Made by a program: the position numbers and the translations under genes
The notes under the pieces: model-generated
Seen by the model: only the letters and a program-made list of their open reading frames with translations
What the model was told of the DNA's origin: nothing
Database searches by the model: none
Assembly (NCBI RefSeq): GCF_000585395.1
Contig: NZ_KK073875.1
Span: 3,695,307-3,759,306 of the forward strand
Direction: 5' to 3'
Length of the DNA: 64,000 nucleotides
Source: Saccharibacillus sacchari DSM 19268
GTDB lineage: Bacteria > Bacillota > Bacilli > Paenibacillales > Paenibacillaceae
Shown here: positions 1-7,475 of the stretch, piece after piece
Layout of the letters: each line of letters opens with the position of its first letter
Numbering within the stretch: the stretch's first letter is position 1

Positions 1-1
1 G

Positions 2-1390
2 ATTCATCGTTTTGGTAACGCTTTTATGGATAAAGACGGGCATGACTATTGGGATATCGATACGTTGTTTCAGGAAATTCTGATTGGCTTGCAAAAGGCA
101 AAGGCGGCAGGAATCCGCACATGTACATTGGGAATCGATACATGGGGGGTTGATTACGCCTTGTTGAACTCTTTTGGAGAACGTTTGCATGACGTATACG
201 CGTATCGCGATAATCGGACTTCCGGAGCTGCTGACCGTTTGCATCAGAGCCTGGTAAGCCGGGATTTCGTTTATGCGAAGACCGGAATTCAGGAGCTGAG
301 CTTCAACACGCTGTACCAATTGTATGTGCATGATCGGCAGCAGTTGGACCAGACGGATCGGATTCTGCTCGTTCCGGATTATCTGTATTATGGCTTGACC
401 GGAAAAATGATCAACGAATCGACCAATGCTTCAACTACGCAGCTTCTAAATTTGCAAACGCGCGAATTCGATCCGGATTTGCTCAAGGCACTGGGGCTTA
501 AGCGCGAGCAGTTTGCCGAATTGACGCAGCCGGGTACGGACCTCGGAAGCTTGAAGGCGGAATTGGCGGCAACAGGCGATTACCCCGAATGTTCGGTCAT
601 TGTTGCGCCGACGCACGATACCGCATCCGCGGTTGTCGGCGTACCGGCCAAGACGGATCGAAGCTGGGCTTATATCAGCAGCGGCACTTGGTCATTACTT
701 GGCGCTGAGCTAAACGAGCCGCTTAATGGAGACGAAGCGCGCAAAGCCAACTATACGAATGAGTGGGGAGCGTACGGCACATTCCGTTTTCTCAAAAATA
801 TTATGGGACTATGGATGATCCAGGAGGTTCGCCGCGAACATGGGGGGTCACATCATTTTGCTGAGCTTGCCGAATGGGCCGAGCGAGAAGACGCGTTTCG
901 GAGTTTGGTTCCGTGCAACGATGAACGCTTCCTGAATCCCCGAAGCATGACCGACGAGATTGTCGCGTTTTGCCAGGAGAGTGGACAACCCGTGCCGGAC
1001 ACGCCGGGACGACTGGCCAGATGTATTTTCGATAGCTTGGCTCTGACGTATTTGGATGCCATGCGCGAATTGGAACGATTGACGGGGCAAACGTACGAGG
1101 TGCTGCATATCGTCGGCGGGGGCTCCAATAACAAATTGCTGTCCCAACTCACAGCCGACCTGCTGGGTATCGAAGTGCGGACAGGCCCTTCCGAAGCCAC
1201 TGCGATCGGTAACATCGCGGTTCAACTGATCGCGGATGGATCGCTGACGGATATCGGACAGGCAAGGCAAGTCATCGCGGACTCATTCCCGCCAACGGTT
1301 TATCATCCAAGCCCGGTATCCAATCGTCATGATCTGGCGGAACGCTGGCAGCGCATCACTCAACTCACCTTGAAGGAGACTTTACAATGA
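2..1390 (+). CDS. rhaB: Rhamnulokinase, 5' end cut by the window edge
   Basis: This enzyme phosphorylates L-rhamnulose with ATP to L-rhamnulose 1-phosphate in the cytoplasm, the second step of rhamnose breakdown. The frame is open from base 2, and codons before the first ATG (base 26) already read [19 protein letters not shown], a typical RhaB segment, so the real start lies upstream of the window. FGGY-kinase features follow: [11 protein letters not shown] near the N-terminal half, DTASAVVG and the C-terminal GGGSNNKLL nucleotide-binding loop. It overlaps rhaA by 4 bp (ATGA), so the two are translationally coupled. The missing N-terminal part is probably a few dozen residues, judged from the usual RhaB length of about 480. 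Confidence 0.93.
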   Translation: MHRFGNAFMDKDGHDYWDIDTLFQEILIGLQKAKAAGIRTCTLGIDTWGVDYALLNSFGERLHDVYAYRDNRTSGAADRLHQSLVSRDFVYAKTGIQELSFNTLYQLYVHDRQQLDQTDRILLVPDYLYYGLTGKMINESTNASTTQLLNLQTREFDPDLLKALGLKREQFAELTQPGTDLGSLKAELAATGDYPECSVIVAPTHDTASAVVGVPAKTDRSWAYISSGTWSLLGAELNEPLNGDEARKANYTNEWGAYGTFRFLKNIMGLWMIQEVRREHGGSHHFAELAEWAEREDAFRSLVPCNDERFLNPRSMTDEIVAFCQESGQPVPDTPGRLARCIFDSLALTYLDAMRELERLTGQTYEVLHIVGGGSNNKLLSQLTADLLGIEVRTGPSEATAIGNIAVQLIADGSLTDIGQARQVIADSFPPTVYHPSPVSNRHDLAERWQRITQLTLKETLQ

Positions 1391-2664
1391 GCGAAGCAAC
1401 GGAGAAAGCTTATCTGGAAGCCAAAAAATTATACGCCAAGCATGGCGTCGACGTGGATGCGGCACTCGCCAAACTGGCGGATATCAAGATATCGATTCAT
1501 TGCTGGCAAGGAGACGACGTGCAAGGGTTTCTGTTCCGCGATAAGACGCTAAGCGGAGGAATTGCAGTAACCGGCAGTTACCCGGGGCGCGCTTCGACGC
1601 CGAATGAGCTGCGTGCCGATCTGGATGCGGCTTTGGCGCTTATTCCGGGCAAACATAAAGTCAACCTGCACGCGATCTATGCGGATACGGACGAGCAAGT
1701 AGACTTGGATGCGTTAGAGCCGCGTCACTTCCAGGGCTGGATCGATTGGGCGAAGAGCAAGGGTCTGGGTTTGGACTTCAACCCGACGCTGTTCTCCCAT
1801 CCAAAGGCTGAGGACGGCTTTACTCTAAGCCATACCGATCCGGAAATCCGCAAATTCTGGATCGATCATTGCAAGGCTTCACGCCGCATCGCCGAGACTT
1901 TCGGTCGCGAGTTGGGTCAACCGTGCGTCACAAACCACTGGATGCCGGACGGATTCAAAGATACGCCGGTCGACCGCTGGTCGCCGCGCGCGCGTCTGCG
2001 AGATTCCCTCGACGAGATCTTCGCCGAGAAGATCGACGAGCAATACAACATCGACGCGGTGGAAAGCAAATTGTTCGGCATCGGTTCGGAGAGCTACGTC
2101 GTCGGTTCGCATGAGTTCTATATGGGCTATGCCATGAGCCGAGGCAAGACCGTTTGCCTGGATGCCGGACATTTCCACCCGACCGAAGTCATTTCCAATA
2201 AACTGTCTTCCATCCTGATGTTCACCGACCAACTGCTGCTGCACGTTAGCCGCCCGGTTCGCTGGGACAGCGACCACGTCGTAACGATGGACGACGAGCT
2301 TTTGGAAATCGCCCGCGAACTCGTTCGCGGCGATCTGCTGCCGCGCACCCATATCGGACTCGATTTCTTCGACGGCAGCATCAACCATATCGCCGCCTGG
2401 GTCATCGGCGTTCGCAACACCCAAAAAGCACTTCTGCGCGCTCTGCTTGAGCCGATCGAACAGCTTAAACAAATCGAAGTCGAAAAAGACTACACATCCC
2501 GTCTGGCACTCGTCGAAGAATTCAAATCTTACCCATTCGGCGCGATCTGGGACCACTTCTGCGACCAAGCCGGCGTCCCCGTCCGCGAAGACTGGCTGAC
2601 CCAAGTCAAAACCTACGAAAAAGAAGTCTTGGAAAAACGAGGCCAAGAAAGTGTGATGCAGTAG
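1387..2664 (+). CDS. rhaA: L-rhamnose isomerase
   Basis: It interconverts L-rhamnose and L-rhamnulose, a metal-dependent TIM-barrel isomerase in the cytoplasm. The 425-residue product matches the usual RhaA length (about 420) and carries family segments such as [40 protein letters not shown] and [13 protein letters not shown], which hold the metal and substrate ligands. The ATG overlaps the rhaB stop by 4 bp. The gene ends at the edge of a long inverted repeat (2662-2893) whose left arm includes the stop codon. rhaD follows in the same direction 483 bp later, so the repeat sits inside what should be the rhaBAD unit. Confidence 0.95.
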   Translation: MSEATEKAYLEAKKLYAKHGVDVDAALAKLADIKISIHCWQGDDVQGFLFRDKTLSGGIAVTGSYPGRASTPNELRADLDAALALIPGKHKVNLHAIYADTDEQVDLDALEPRHFQGWIDWAKSKGLGLDFNPTLFSHPKAEDGFTLSHTDPEIRKFWIDHCKASRRIAETFGRELGQPCVTNHWMPDGFKDTPVDRWSPRARLRDSLDEIFAEKIDEQYNIDAVESKLFGIGSESYVVGSHEFYMGYAMSRGKTVCLDAGHFHPTEVISNKLSSILMFTDQLLLHVSRPVRWDSDHVVTMDDELLEIARELVRGDLLPRTHIGLDFFDGSINHIAAWVIGVRNTQKALLRALLEPIEQLKQIEVEKDYTSRLALVEEFKSYPFGAIWDHFCDQAGVPVREDWLTQVKTYEKEVLEKRGQESVMQ

Positions 2665-2893
2665 CTTCTAAGCAGCTATTCCCGCTATTCTCGAAAGTTA
2701 CGTTGGCGGGAGAAGCGAGAAGACTGCGAGAGAAATTCGTTCAAGCCGCTGTCTCACTTGGAAAAGTTGATTGAAATTTTGAGTTGAAGTTTTCCAAGTT
2801 CAAAGGCGTCTTTCACTGAATTTCTCTCTCCGTCTTCTCGCTTCCAGCCATGTTGGACTTTCTCCAGACGTTGAATAGCTTCTAAGAAGCTTG
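2662..2893. repeat. Dispersed long-hairpin element, copy 1
   Basis: First of seven full copies in the window. Nested inverted arms: outer 2662-2681 with 2873-2893 (AGCTTCTAAG core), a GAAGCGAGAAGAC/GTCTTCTCGCTTC stem (2712-2724 with 2832-2844), and an apical stem ACTTGGAAAA/TTTTCCAAGT (2756-2765 with 2790-2799). Between the stems lie the near-invariant strands around AAATTCGTTCAA...CGCTGTCTCAC and TTCAAAGGCGTCTTTCACTG. The left outer arm includes the rhaA stop codon, and the element separates rhaA from rhaD. Confidence 0.85.
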
Positions 2894-2960
2894 TATAGGG
2901 AGAAAAAAAGATACCAAGATTAAAGAAAAGATATAAGAAAATGAATACCGAGTTTCACAC

Positions 2961-2983
2961 AGGCGAAGGGTTCGACTTCGCCT
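2961..2983 (+). other. Short hairpin upstream of rhaD
   Basis: AGGCGAAG and CTTCGCCT form a perfect 8 bp stem with a 7-base loop. No T-run follows, so this is more likely a leader structure or mRNA-stability hairpin than a terminator. The rest of 2894-3147 is A-rich and shows no gene. Confidence 0.4.
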
Positions 2984-3147
2984 CTATGAACTAACCCACC
3001 ATCCACGTGCGTGCCGAGCGGAGGGGGAGAAGGAGTCGAAGAAACGAAGTGGTCGCCTTTGAAAATTCAACACGCGATCGCAGACCCTTCTCCCACGCAG
3101 CGCCCCCAGCGCCGCTCCATTTCCACGCACCCAAAGGAGCCCAACTC

Positions 3148-3987
3148 ATGAGCACAATCAACGCCGAACAAACAGCAAAAGCGCTTGAAATTCCGTTTAT
3201 CCGCGAAATGTCGGAAATCACCCAACATATGTGGCGCAATGGCTGGGACGAGCGCAACGGCGGTAACGTCAGTTATATTCTCGACGAAGCCGAAGTTGCC
3301 AAATACCTCGATATCGATAAGGTCATTCGCGTGATCGAGCCTGCATTTCCTGTTAACGAACTTGCGGGCAAATACTTTATCGTAACCGGCTCCGGCAAGT
3401 ATTTCAAAAATGTGCTGCAAGACCCGTCCGGCAATCTGGGCGTGCTGCGCGTAAGCAAAGACGGCACCAAGCTGGAGCTGCTATGGGGCCTGGATCACGA
3501 TGCCAAGCCGACGAGCGAGCTGCCTTCGCATTTTATGAGTCATATTGAACGTCTGAAGGCTGATCCGAACCATCGCGTCGTTATTCATAACCACGCAACG
3601 AATGTGCTGGCGATGACCTTCATTCACGACCTCGATGAAGCCAAGTTTACGAAAACGTTATGGGAAATGTGTACCGAATGCATCGTCGTATTCCCCGACG
3701 GCATCGGCATTATTCCGTGGATGGTGCCGGGTTCGAGCGAGATCGGCCGCGCGACGGCGGACAAGATGAAGGAGTATCATTCGGTCATTTGGCCGCAGCA
3801 CGGCATTTTCGGAACCGGCACATCGATTGACGAGGCTTTCGGCTTGATCGAGACGATCGAGAAGGCGGCACAGATTTATATGCTGATCGCTCACCATGAG
3901 ATCAAGCAGCGGATTACTGAACAAGAACTGTCTGACCTTGCGGCAGCGTTCGGCGTCAACCCACGGCCAGGCATTTTAAGCGTCTAA
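3148..3987 (+). CDS. rhaD: Rhamnulose-1-phosphate aldolase
   Basis: It splits L-rhamnulose 1-phosphate into dihydroxyacetone phosphate and L-lactaldehyde, the last step of the pathway begun by the two upstream genes. The frame is open from 3007, but the ATG at 3148 is preceded by AAAGGAG at a good distance and gives a 279-residue protein, close to the usual 275. Class II aldolase features: [12 protein letters not shown] near the start, VTGSGKYF, and the zinc ligands His147 and His149 (VIHNHATN) and His218 (QHGIFG). A hairpin follows the stop. Confidence 0.94.
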   Translation: MSTINAEQTAKALEIPFIREMSEITQHMWRNGWDERNGGNVSYILDEAEVAKYLDIDKVIRVIEPAFPVNELAGKYFIVTGSGKYFKNVLQDPSGNLGVLRVSKDGTKLELLWGLDHDAKPTSELPSHFMSHIERLKADPNHRVVIHNHATNVLAMTFIHDLDEAKFTKTLWEMCTECIVVFPDGIGIIPWMVPGSSEIGRATADKMKEYHSVIWPQHGIFGTGTSIDEAFGLIETIEKAAQIYMLIAHHEIKQRITEQELSDLAAAFGVNPRPGILSV

Positions 3988-4011
3988 CACGAGCCATGAT
4001 CTTTATAGTTT

Positions 4012-4043
4012 ACGCCTGATTCCCATATGCGGAGTCAGGCGTT
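4012..4043 (+). terminator. Hairpin after rhaD
   Basis: ACGCCTGA and TCAGGCGT pair around a short loop, 25 bases after the rhaD stop, followed by a weak TTTCGTGT tail. Probable intrinsic terminator of the rhamnose unit, with a poor U-tract. Confidence 0.6.
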
Positions 4044-4090
4044 TCGTGTAAAATAAGGACAAACCAGAGAGGCGAAAGGGGGCAAAGCGG

Positions 4091-4543
4091 ATGTTCCAGG
4101 ATCATGCGGAGCAGTATGTCGTGTTTAAGATCGAAGGGGAAGAATACGGATTGCCGATCCAGCATGTGCTGCAAATTCTGACTGTGCCGGAAAATGTTCC
4201 GGTATCGGATTACTATTCGGCGATTCGCGGGATGATGAAGATTCGAGGCAAGATTATGCCCGTATTCGATGTGCGTTTTGCTTTTGGCTTCGACGAAGCA
4301 TTCCCGGATGCTAAGCAAAGGCTGCTGCTCATCGAGATCGGGCGCCTGAACGTAGGCCTAATCGTGGACGAAATTACTGAAGTGCTGAAGGTCGGCGCAG
4401 AGGCTCCTCAGATCGGAGACGGAAAAAGCCGAGGGAAGCGAAAAGGATCGTTTTTCACGGGGATGTATAAAACATCGGATCGAATCGTGATGCTGTTCGA
4501 CCTTCAGGAGATGCTGGAAGAAGAAGGACTGTTCGTCGAATAG
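4091..4543 (+). CDS. CheW-like chemotaxis coupling protein
   Basis: A 150-residue single CheW domain, the type of adaptor that bridges chemoreceptors and the CheA kinase at the inner face of the membrane. Supporting segments are YVVFKIEGEEYGLPIQHVLQIL at the start, IRGMMKIRGKIMPVFDVR in the middle and GLIVDEITEVL before the C-terminal strand. The start follows AAAGGGGG. It stands alone between two terminators with no other chemotaxis gene nearby, so it is an orphan CheW paralogue rather than part of a che operon. Confidence 0.85.
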   Translation: MFQDHAEQYVVFKIEGEEYGLPIQHVLQILTVPENVPVSDYYSAIRGMMKIRGKIMPVFDVRFAFGFDEAFPDAKQRLLLIEIGRLNVGLIVDEITEVLKVGAEAPQIGDGKSRGKRKGSFFTGMYKTSDRIVMLFDLQEMLEEEGLFVE

Positions 4544-4571
4544 CAAGAAAAACTTAAAAAACACACAAATA

Positions 4572-4606
4572 CCCCCGCATCCTTGAATTAACAAGACTGC
4601 GGGGGG
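4572..4606 (+). terminator. Hairpin after the CheW-like gene
   Basis: CCCCCGCA and TGCGGGGG form a strong GC stem 28 bases after the stop. The U-tract is weak (CTATTCGTT), and an A-rich stretch precedes it, so it may also act on the minus strand. Confidence 0.65.
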
Positions 4607-4613
4607 CTATTCG

Positions 4614-5800
4614 TTAAGGTCATTATTCAATTTTATTCGTTCCTCCTGATAATCCAATCCACATGCTTGACATGGCGAACGTAATTCTTGGGTTTCCAGT
4701 CTTGCCGATTGGCGTATGCTTCACAGCTTTCGTCAACCGTTTAGCGGTTTGTTTCTTATTTTGTAAACCAATTTCTTGCCCGGGTCTTGCATCCGTACTC
4801 CGTTAACTTCGGAGCTTGTCGCATCTTCGCGACTGTTTCCATGTCGTGTTGCATATGGGGGTGAGTTCCCGCATACATCGATTCCACGAAAAGTGTTTTC
4901 ACGGACACTTTTCCTTTGTGTAAATCGTGCTAGTATGCTTCGCTGTCGCTATTGCATCGGAACCCTTCTCCTTTCCACGCAAGGTTTAATCCTGCTCGAA
5001 ACGGCCGTTTCCACTGAACAATAGTTTCTCTTTGGTTTGACAACCTAATTGCCCGCATGAGGCGTCTTCTGGACTTACGGGTCCAGTATGCGTAAGCAAA
5101 GGTCTGCCTGCCTAACCTATTGCATTGGAATCATGCTCCTTTTTTGCAAGGCTTCTTTCCTTGCTCGAAATCGCGATTTCCTTCTACAATGGTCTTTTTC
5201 AAAGCATATTCACCTTTACCTTGTTCAATTTAGCATTTACGTCTTGATTCTTGATTACATCTCTGAGTTTCCCACATACCTGATTTTACAGAAAGGTGCT
5301 GTCACGTACGCCTCCTGAACGTAAAACCACTCAGTATGCTTCGCTTACGTGTTTCATCGGAATCTTCTCCTTTGGAGCGAAACGAATCTTCGCTGCTTTG
5401 GCATTTTTCCGGCGGTTAAAGGTCATTATTTGATTTCTTATTGGTGAGTTCCCACGTACCCTCGATCTCACGAAAAACGTTTTCACTGACGTTTTTCATG
5501 CGTGAAAATCGGTCATCGGCACGTTTCGCTAACCTGTGTCATCGGAATCCTGCTCCCTTCGAAATCCAAGATGGTAAAATCTCGTTATCGACCGGTCTTC
5601 AATCTTCCGTCCTCGGCAATGGTCTATGGTGAGTACTCTAAGTTTCCCGCATAACCGTTCTCTCGAAAGACGTTTTCACGGGCGTCTTTCTTTCAACGTA
5701 AGAGTTCGGGATATGCTTCGCTTACCCTAGTCCATTGGACTTGTCCCTCCTTCGATGAATGATGGAAAAGTCTTTGAGTGGCACCCGCAATACCGATGTT
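4614..5800. repeat. Degenerate tandem array of ~190 bp non-coding units
   Basis: No convincing gene lies here. At least five diverged units follow each other, best seen from the motif CATCGGAAtc near 4955, 5123, 5354, 5540 and 5733 (spacing about 170-230 bp). Each is preceded by a TATGCTTCGCTTAC-like box (about 4933, 5083, 5333, 5520, 5712) and, in most units, by GAGTTCCCgCATAC and a small hairpin such as AAAAGTGTTTTCACGGACACTTTT. A related segment GTTAAGGTCATTATT occurs at 4613 and again near 5415. Base composition is T-rich and lower in GC than the neighbours. Short frames exist but are not conserved between units. Confidence 0.65.
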
Positions 5801-6049
5801 GCTGCTGCTTTGAAGTATTGTTGGTGTTGCTCATATATTACCCCCGATCAGAGAAAAGTAAAACGTCTGTAAAAACATCACGATGTTTGTAAAAGCAGAT
5901 CTCGTTCATCCAGCTCTTTCGCGCTTCTGCACACGCAAGATAGCGCTTTATTTTACGATTTTTCTCGTTTTCGGTACCAAGCAAGCTCTAAATCCGCCTT
6001 AATTTTGGGTAATAGAAAAGAAGATAAGCAACATAAGGAGGCGTAAAGG

Positions 6050-6619
6050 ATGGCTATGTTAAAAACGATCAAAACAAGCATGAATGACATCAAGCAGGCA
6101 CAAGACGGAATCAAGGCATCCATGGACGGTCTCAAAACGGAACTGGATACATTGAAAGGCAATATGGAGCGCGTGCAGGAACAGGTGAAGGACAAACCGG
6201 CAAAATTTAAATCCTCTTTATCTTATTTGAAATTGGGAATCGGGGATCTGAAGGCCGAAGCGGCAAATATCAAGCAGGGCTTCGCGCAAATTAAAGATGC
6301 CGGAAAGGATCGGGAACCTGCCGCTGCCTTAATCGCAGGTGCTGAATTTGTGCATGAAGCATCCGGATTTAAGTTGAAAAGGGCAGGACAGGTCATTGGA
6401 GAAATCACGTATGCCGAAGGACCCGAACCCGATACATGGATGGCGAATCATACCTATGTAGACCCTGACCACCGAGGCGGAAACGTAGCCAAGCAGTTAT
6501 TGGATCGGCTTGTTGAAGAGGCGCGCCTGCAAGAAAAAATGATTTTCCCGGTTTGCTCTTATGTTCGCGCTCAATTCAAGCGAAATGATGAGTATCGGGA
6601 CGTATGGCATCAGTATTAA
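6050..6619 (+). CDS. Coiled-coil protein with C-terminal YjdJ-type GNAT domain
   Basis: 189 residues in two parts. Residues 1-90 are helical and charged with heptad-like repeats (IKTSMNDIKQAQDGIKASMD, LKTELDTLKGNMERVQEQV), a likely coiled coil. Residues 100-189 match the small GNAT-like family exemplified by YjdJ (PF14542 type): GEITYAEG, NHTYVDPDHRGGNVAKQLLDRLVEEAR and IFPVCSYVRAQFKR. Such domains are usually stand-alone with about 90 residues. The ATG follows TAAGGAGGCG. The gene stands alone, ends at a terminator, and follows the repeat array; nothing shows its substrate. Confidence 0.75.
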   Translation: MAMLKTIKTSMNDIKQAQDGIKASMDGLKTELDTLKGNMERVQEQVKDKPAKFKSSLSYLKLGIGDLKAEAANIKQGFAQIKDAGKDREPAAALIAGAEFVHEASGFKLKRAGQVIGEITYAEGPEPDTWMANHTYVDPDHRGGNVAKQLLDRLVEEARLQEKMIFPVCSYVRAQFKRNDEYRDVWHQY

Positions 6620-6644
6620 TAAATTTCCGATGAAGATGCACTTT

Positions 6645-6687
6645 AGGCTTGGGTGATACAATGTTGCCCAGGTCTATGCTTTTTTTT
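6645..6687 (+). terminator. Terminator after the GNAT-like gene
   Basis: AGGCTTGGG pairs with CCCAGGTCT (including G-T pairs) and is followed by a run of eight T. Confidence 0.75.
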
Positions 6688-6725
6688 ATGAGCCAAATCG
6701 GTTATTCTTAATAGAAGAACCGACA

Positions 6726-6753
6726 TTGTAATCATTACAATTGTATATATTAT
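6726..6753 (+). promoter_or_regulatory. Fur-family-type operator overlapping the bphO promoter
   Basis: TTGTAATCATTACAA (6726-6740) is a perfect 7-1-7 palindrome with the xxxTAATNATTAxxx layout of Fur/PerR/Zur boxes. Its first bases can serve as a -35 (TTGTAA), with TATTAT (6748-6753) as a -10 at 16 bp. A bound repressor would therefore block the heme oxygenase-phytochrome unit. Which Fur-family member binds cannot be read from the site. Confidence 0.65.
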
Positions 6754-6767
6754 GAACTTCGTGCAGA

Positions 6768-6793
6768 AAGCGGTGGCTCAAGGGCCACCGCTT
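6768..6793 (+). promoter_or_regulatory. Leader hairpin before bphO
   Basis: AAGCGGTGGC and GCCACCGCTT form a perfect 10 bp stem with a 6-base loop, followed by CACTTTT, between the promoter and the start codon. It resembles a weak attenuator or a 5' stability hairpin. It could also end transcription entering from upstream. Confidence 0.5.
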
Positions 6794-6827
6794 CACTTTT
6801 CGGCGCGTCAGCAGGAGGAGACTATCA

Positions 6828-7427
6828 ATGACCACAAACATCTTGGAGCGCCTAAGAAATGACAGCGCGCCTTACCATGATCGGGTGGAAGCCAACCCCT
6901 ATGCTTCTGCAATCATGGACGGCACCATCGAATTGAATGCCTATAAATACTATCTGGAGATGTTCTACGGATTCGTTGTTCCGTTGGAACGTCGCGCGGA
7001 GGCTTCGCAAGCTTTATCCGAATCGGGCTACGATCTGCAAGATCGCCGCAAAACGCCGATGCTGGAAAAGGATCTTATTGCACTCGGCACGTCCGAGGAG
7101 GAGTTTGGCGAGATTCCGCTGTGTATAGCATTGCCGGACATCTCGACCCCGGAGAAACTTCTCGGTTGCTTTTACGTGATCGAAGGCTCGACAATGGGCG
7201 GGCAGATGATCACGAAGAAGCTATCGCGCACATTGCCGATTTCTACAGAATCAGGCCTGGCTTACTTCAATGCTTATGGCGAAGAAAGCCGCACGCGTTG
7301 GGGAGCTTTTCGCGAACGTTTGCTGGAGGCCGGACAAAGCGAGGAAAGCTGTGAAGAGATTACCCAATCCGCGATCGAGACTTTCCGATTGTTGGAGCGC
7401 TGGTTTGAAGAACGAGTAAGACCTTAA
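6828..7427 (+). CDS. bphO: Biliverdin-producing heme oxygenase (BphO type)
   Basis: It opens heme to biliverdin, iron and CO; biliverdin is the chromophore of the phytochrome encoded next. The 199-residue protein has the expected short bacterial form, with the proximal heme ligand in APYHDRVE near residue 17 and the distal-helix motif CFYVIEGSTMGGQMI. The start follows AGGAGGAG. It precedes the phytochrome gene by 48 bp in the same direction, the common bphO-bphP order. The Fur-type box upstream would tie expression to iron, zinc or peroxide, which fits an enzyme that releases iron. Confidence 0.9.
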   Translation: MTTNILERLRNDSAPYHDRVEANPYASAIMDGTIELNAYKYYLEMFYGFVVPLERRAEASQALSESGYDLQDRRKTPMLEKDLIALGTSEEEFGEIPLCIALPDISTPEKLLGCFYVIEGSTMGGQMITKKLSRTLPISTESGLAYFNAYGEESRTRWGAFRERLLEAGQSEESCEEITQSAIETFRLLERWFEERVRP

Positions 7428-7475
7428 CGCCGACATCATGATTGCACCAAACATATAGGAGGTACTTACACCATC

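Noticed and set aside
1879-2646. 255-codon minus-strand frame inside rhaA
   Set aside because: Shadow frame; rhaA is full length and well matched on the plus strand.
4625-4765. Minus-strand frames reading like a gene remnant (DWKPKNYVRHVKHVDW)
   Set aside because: Two frames look equally protein-like, with no start, no ribosome site and no known family; kept as part of the array.
4776-5632. Three short plus-strand frames in the repeat array
   Set aside because: They start at different places in each unit, lack ribosome sites and share sequence only because the DNA units are related.
4614-5800. CRISPR array
   Set aside because: Units are far too long and diverged, with no constant short repeat and no cas genes.
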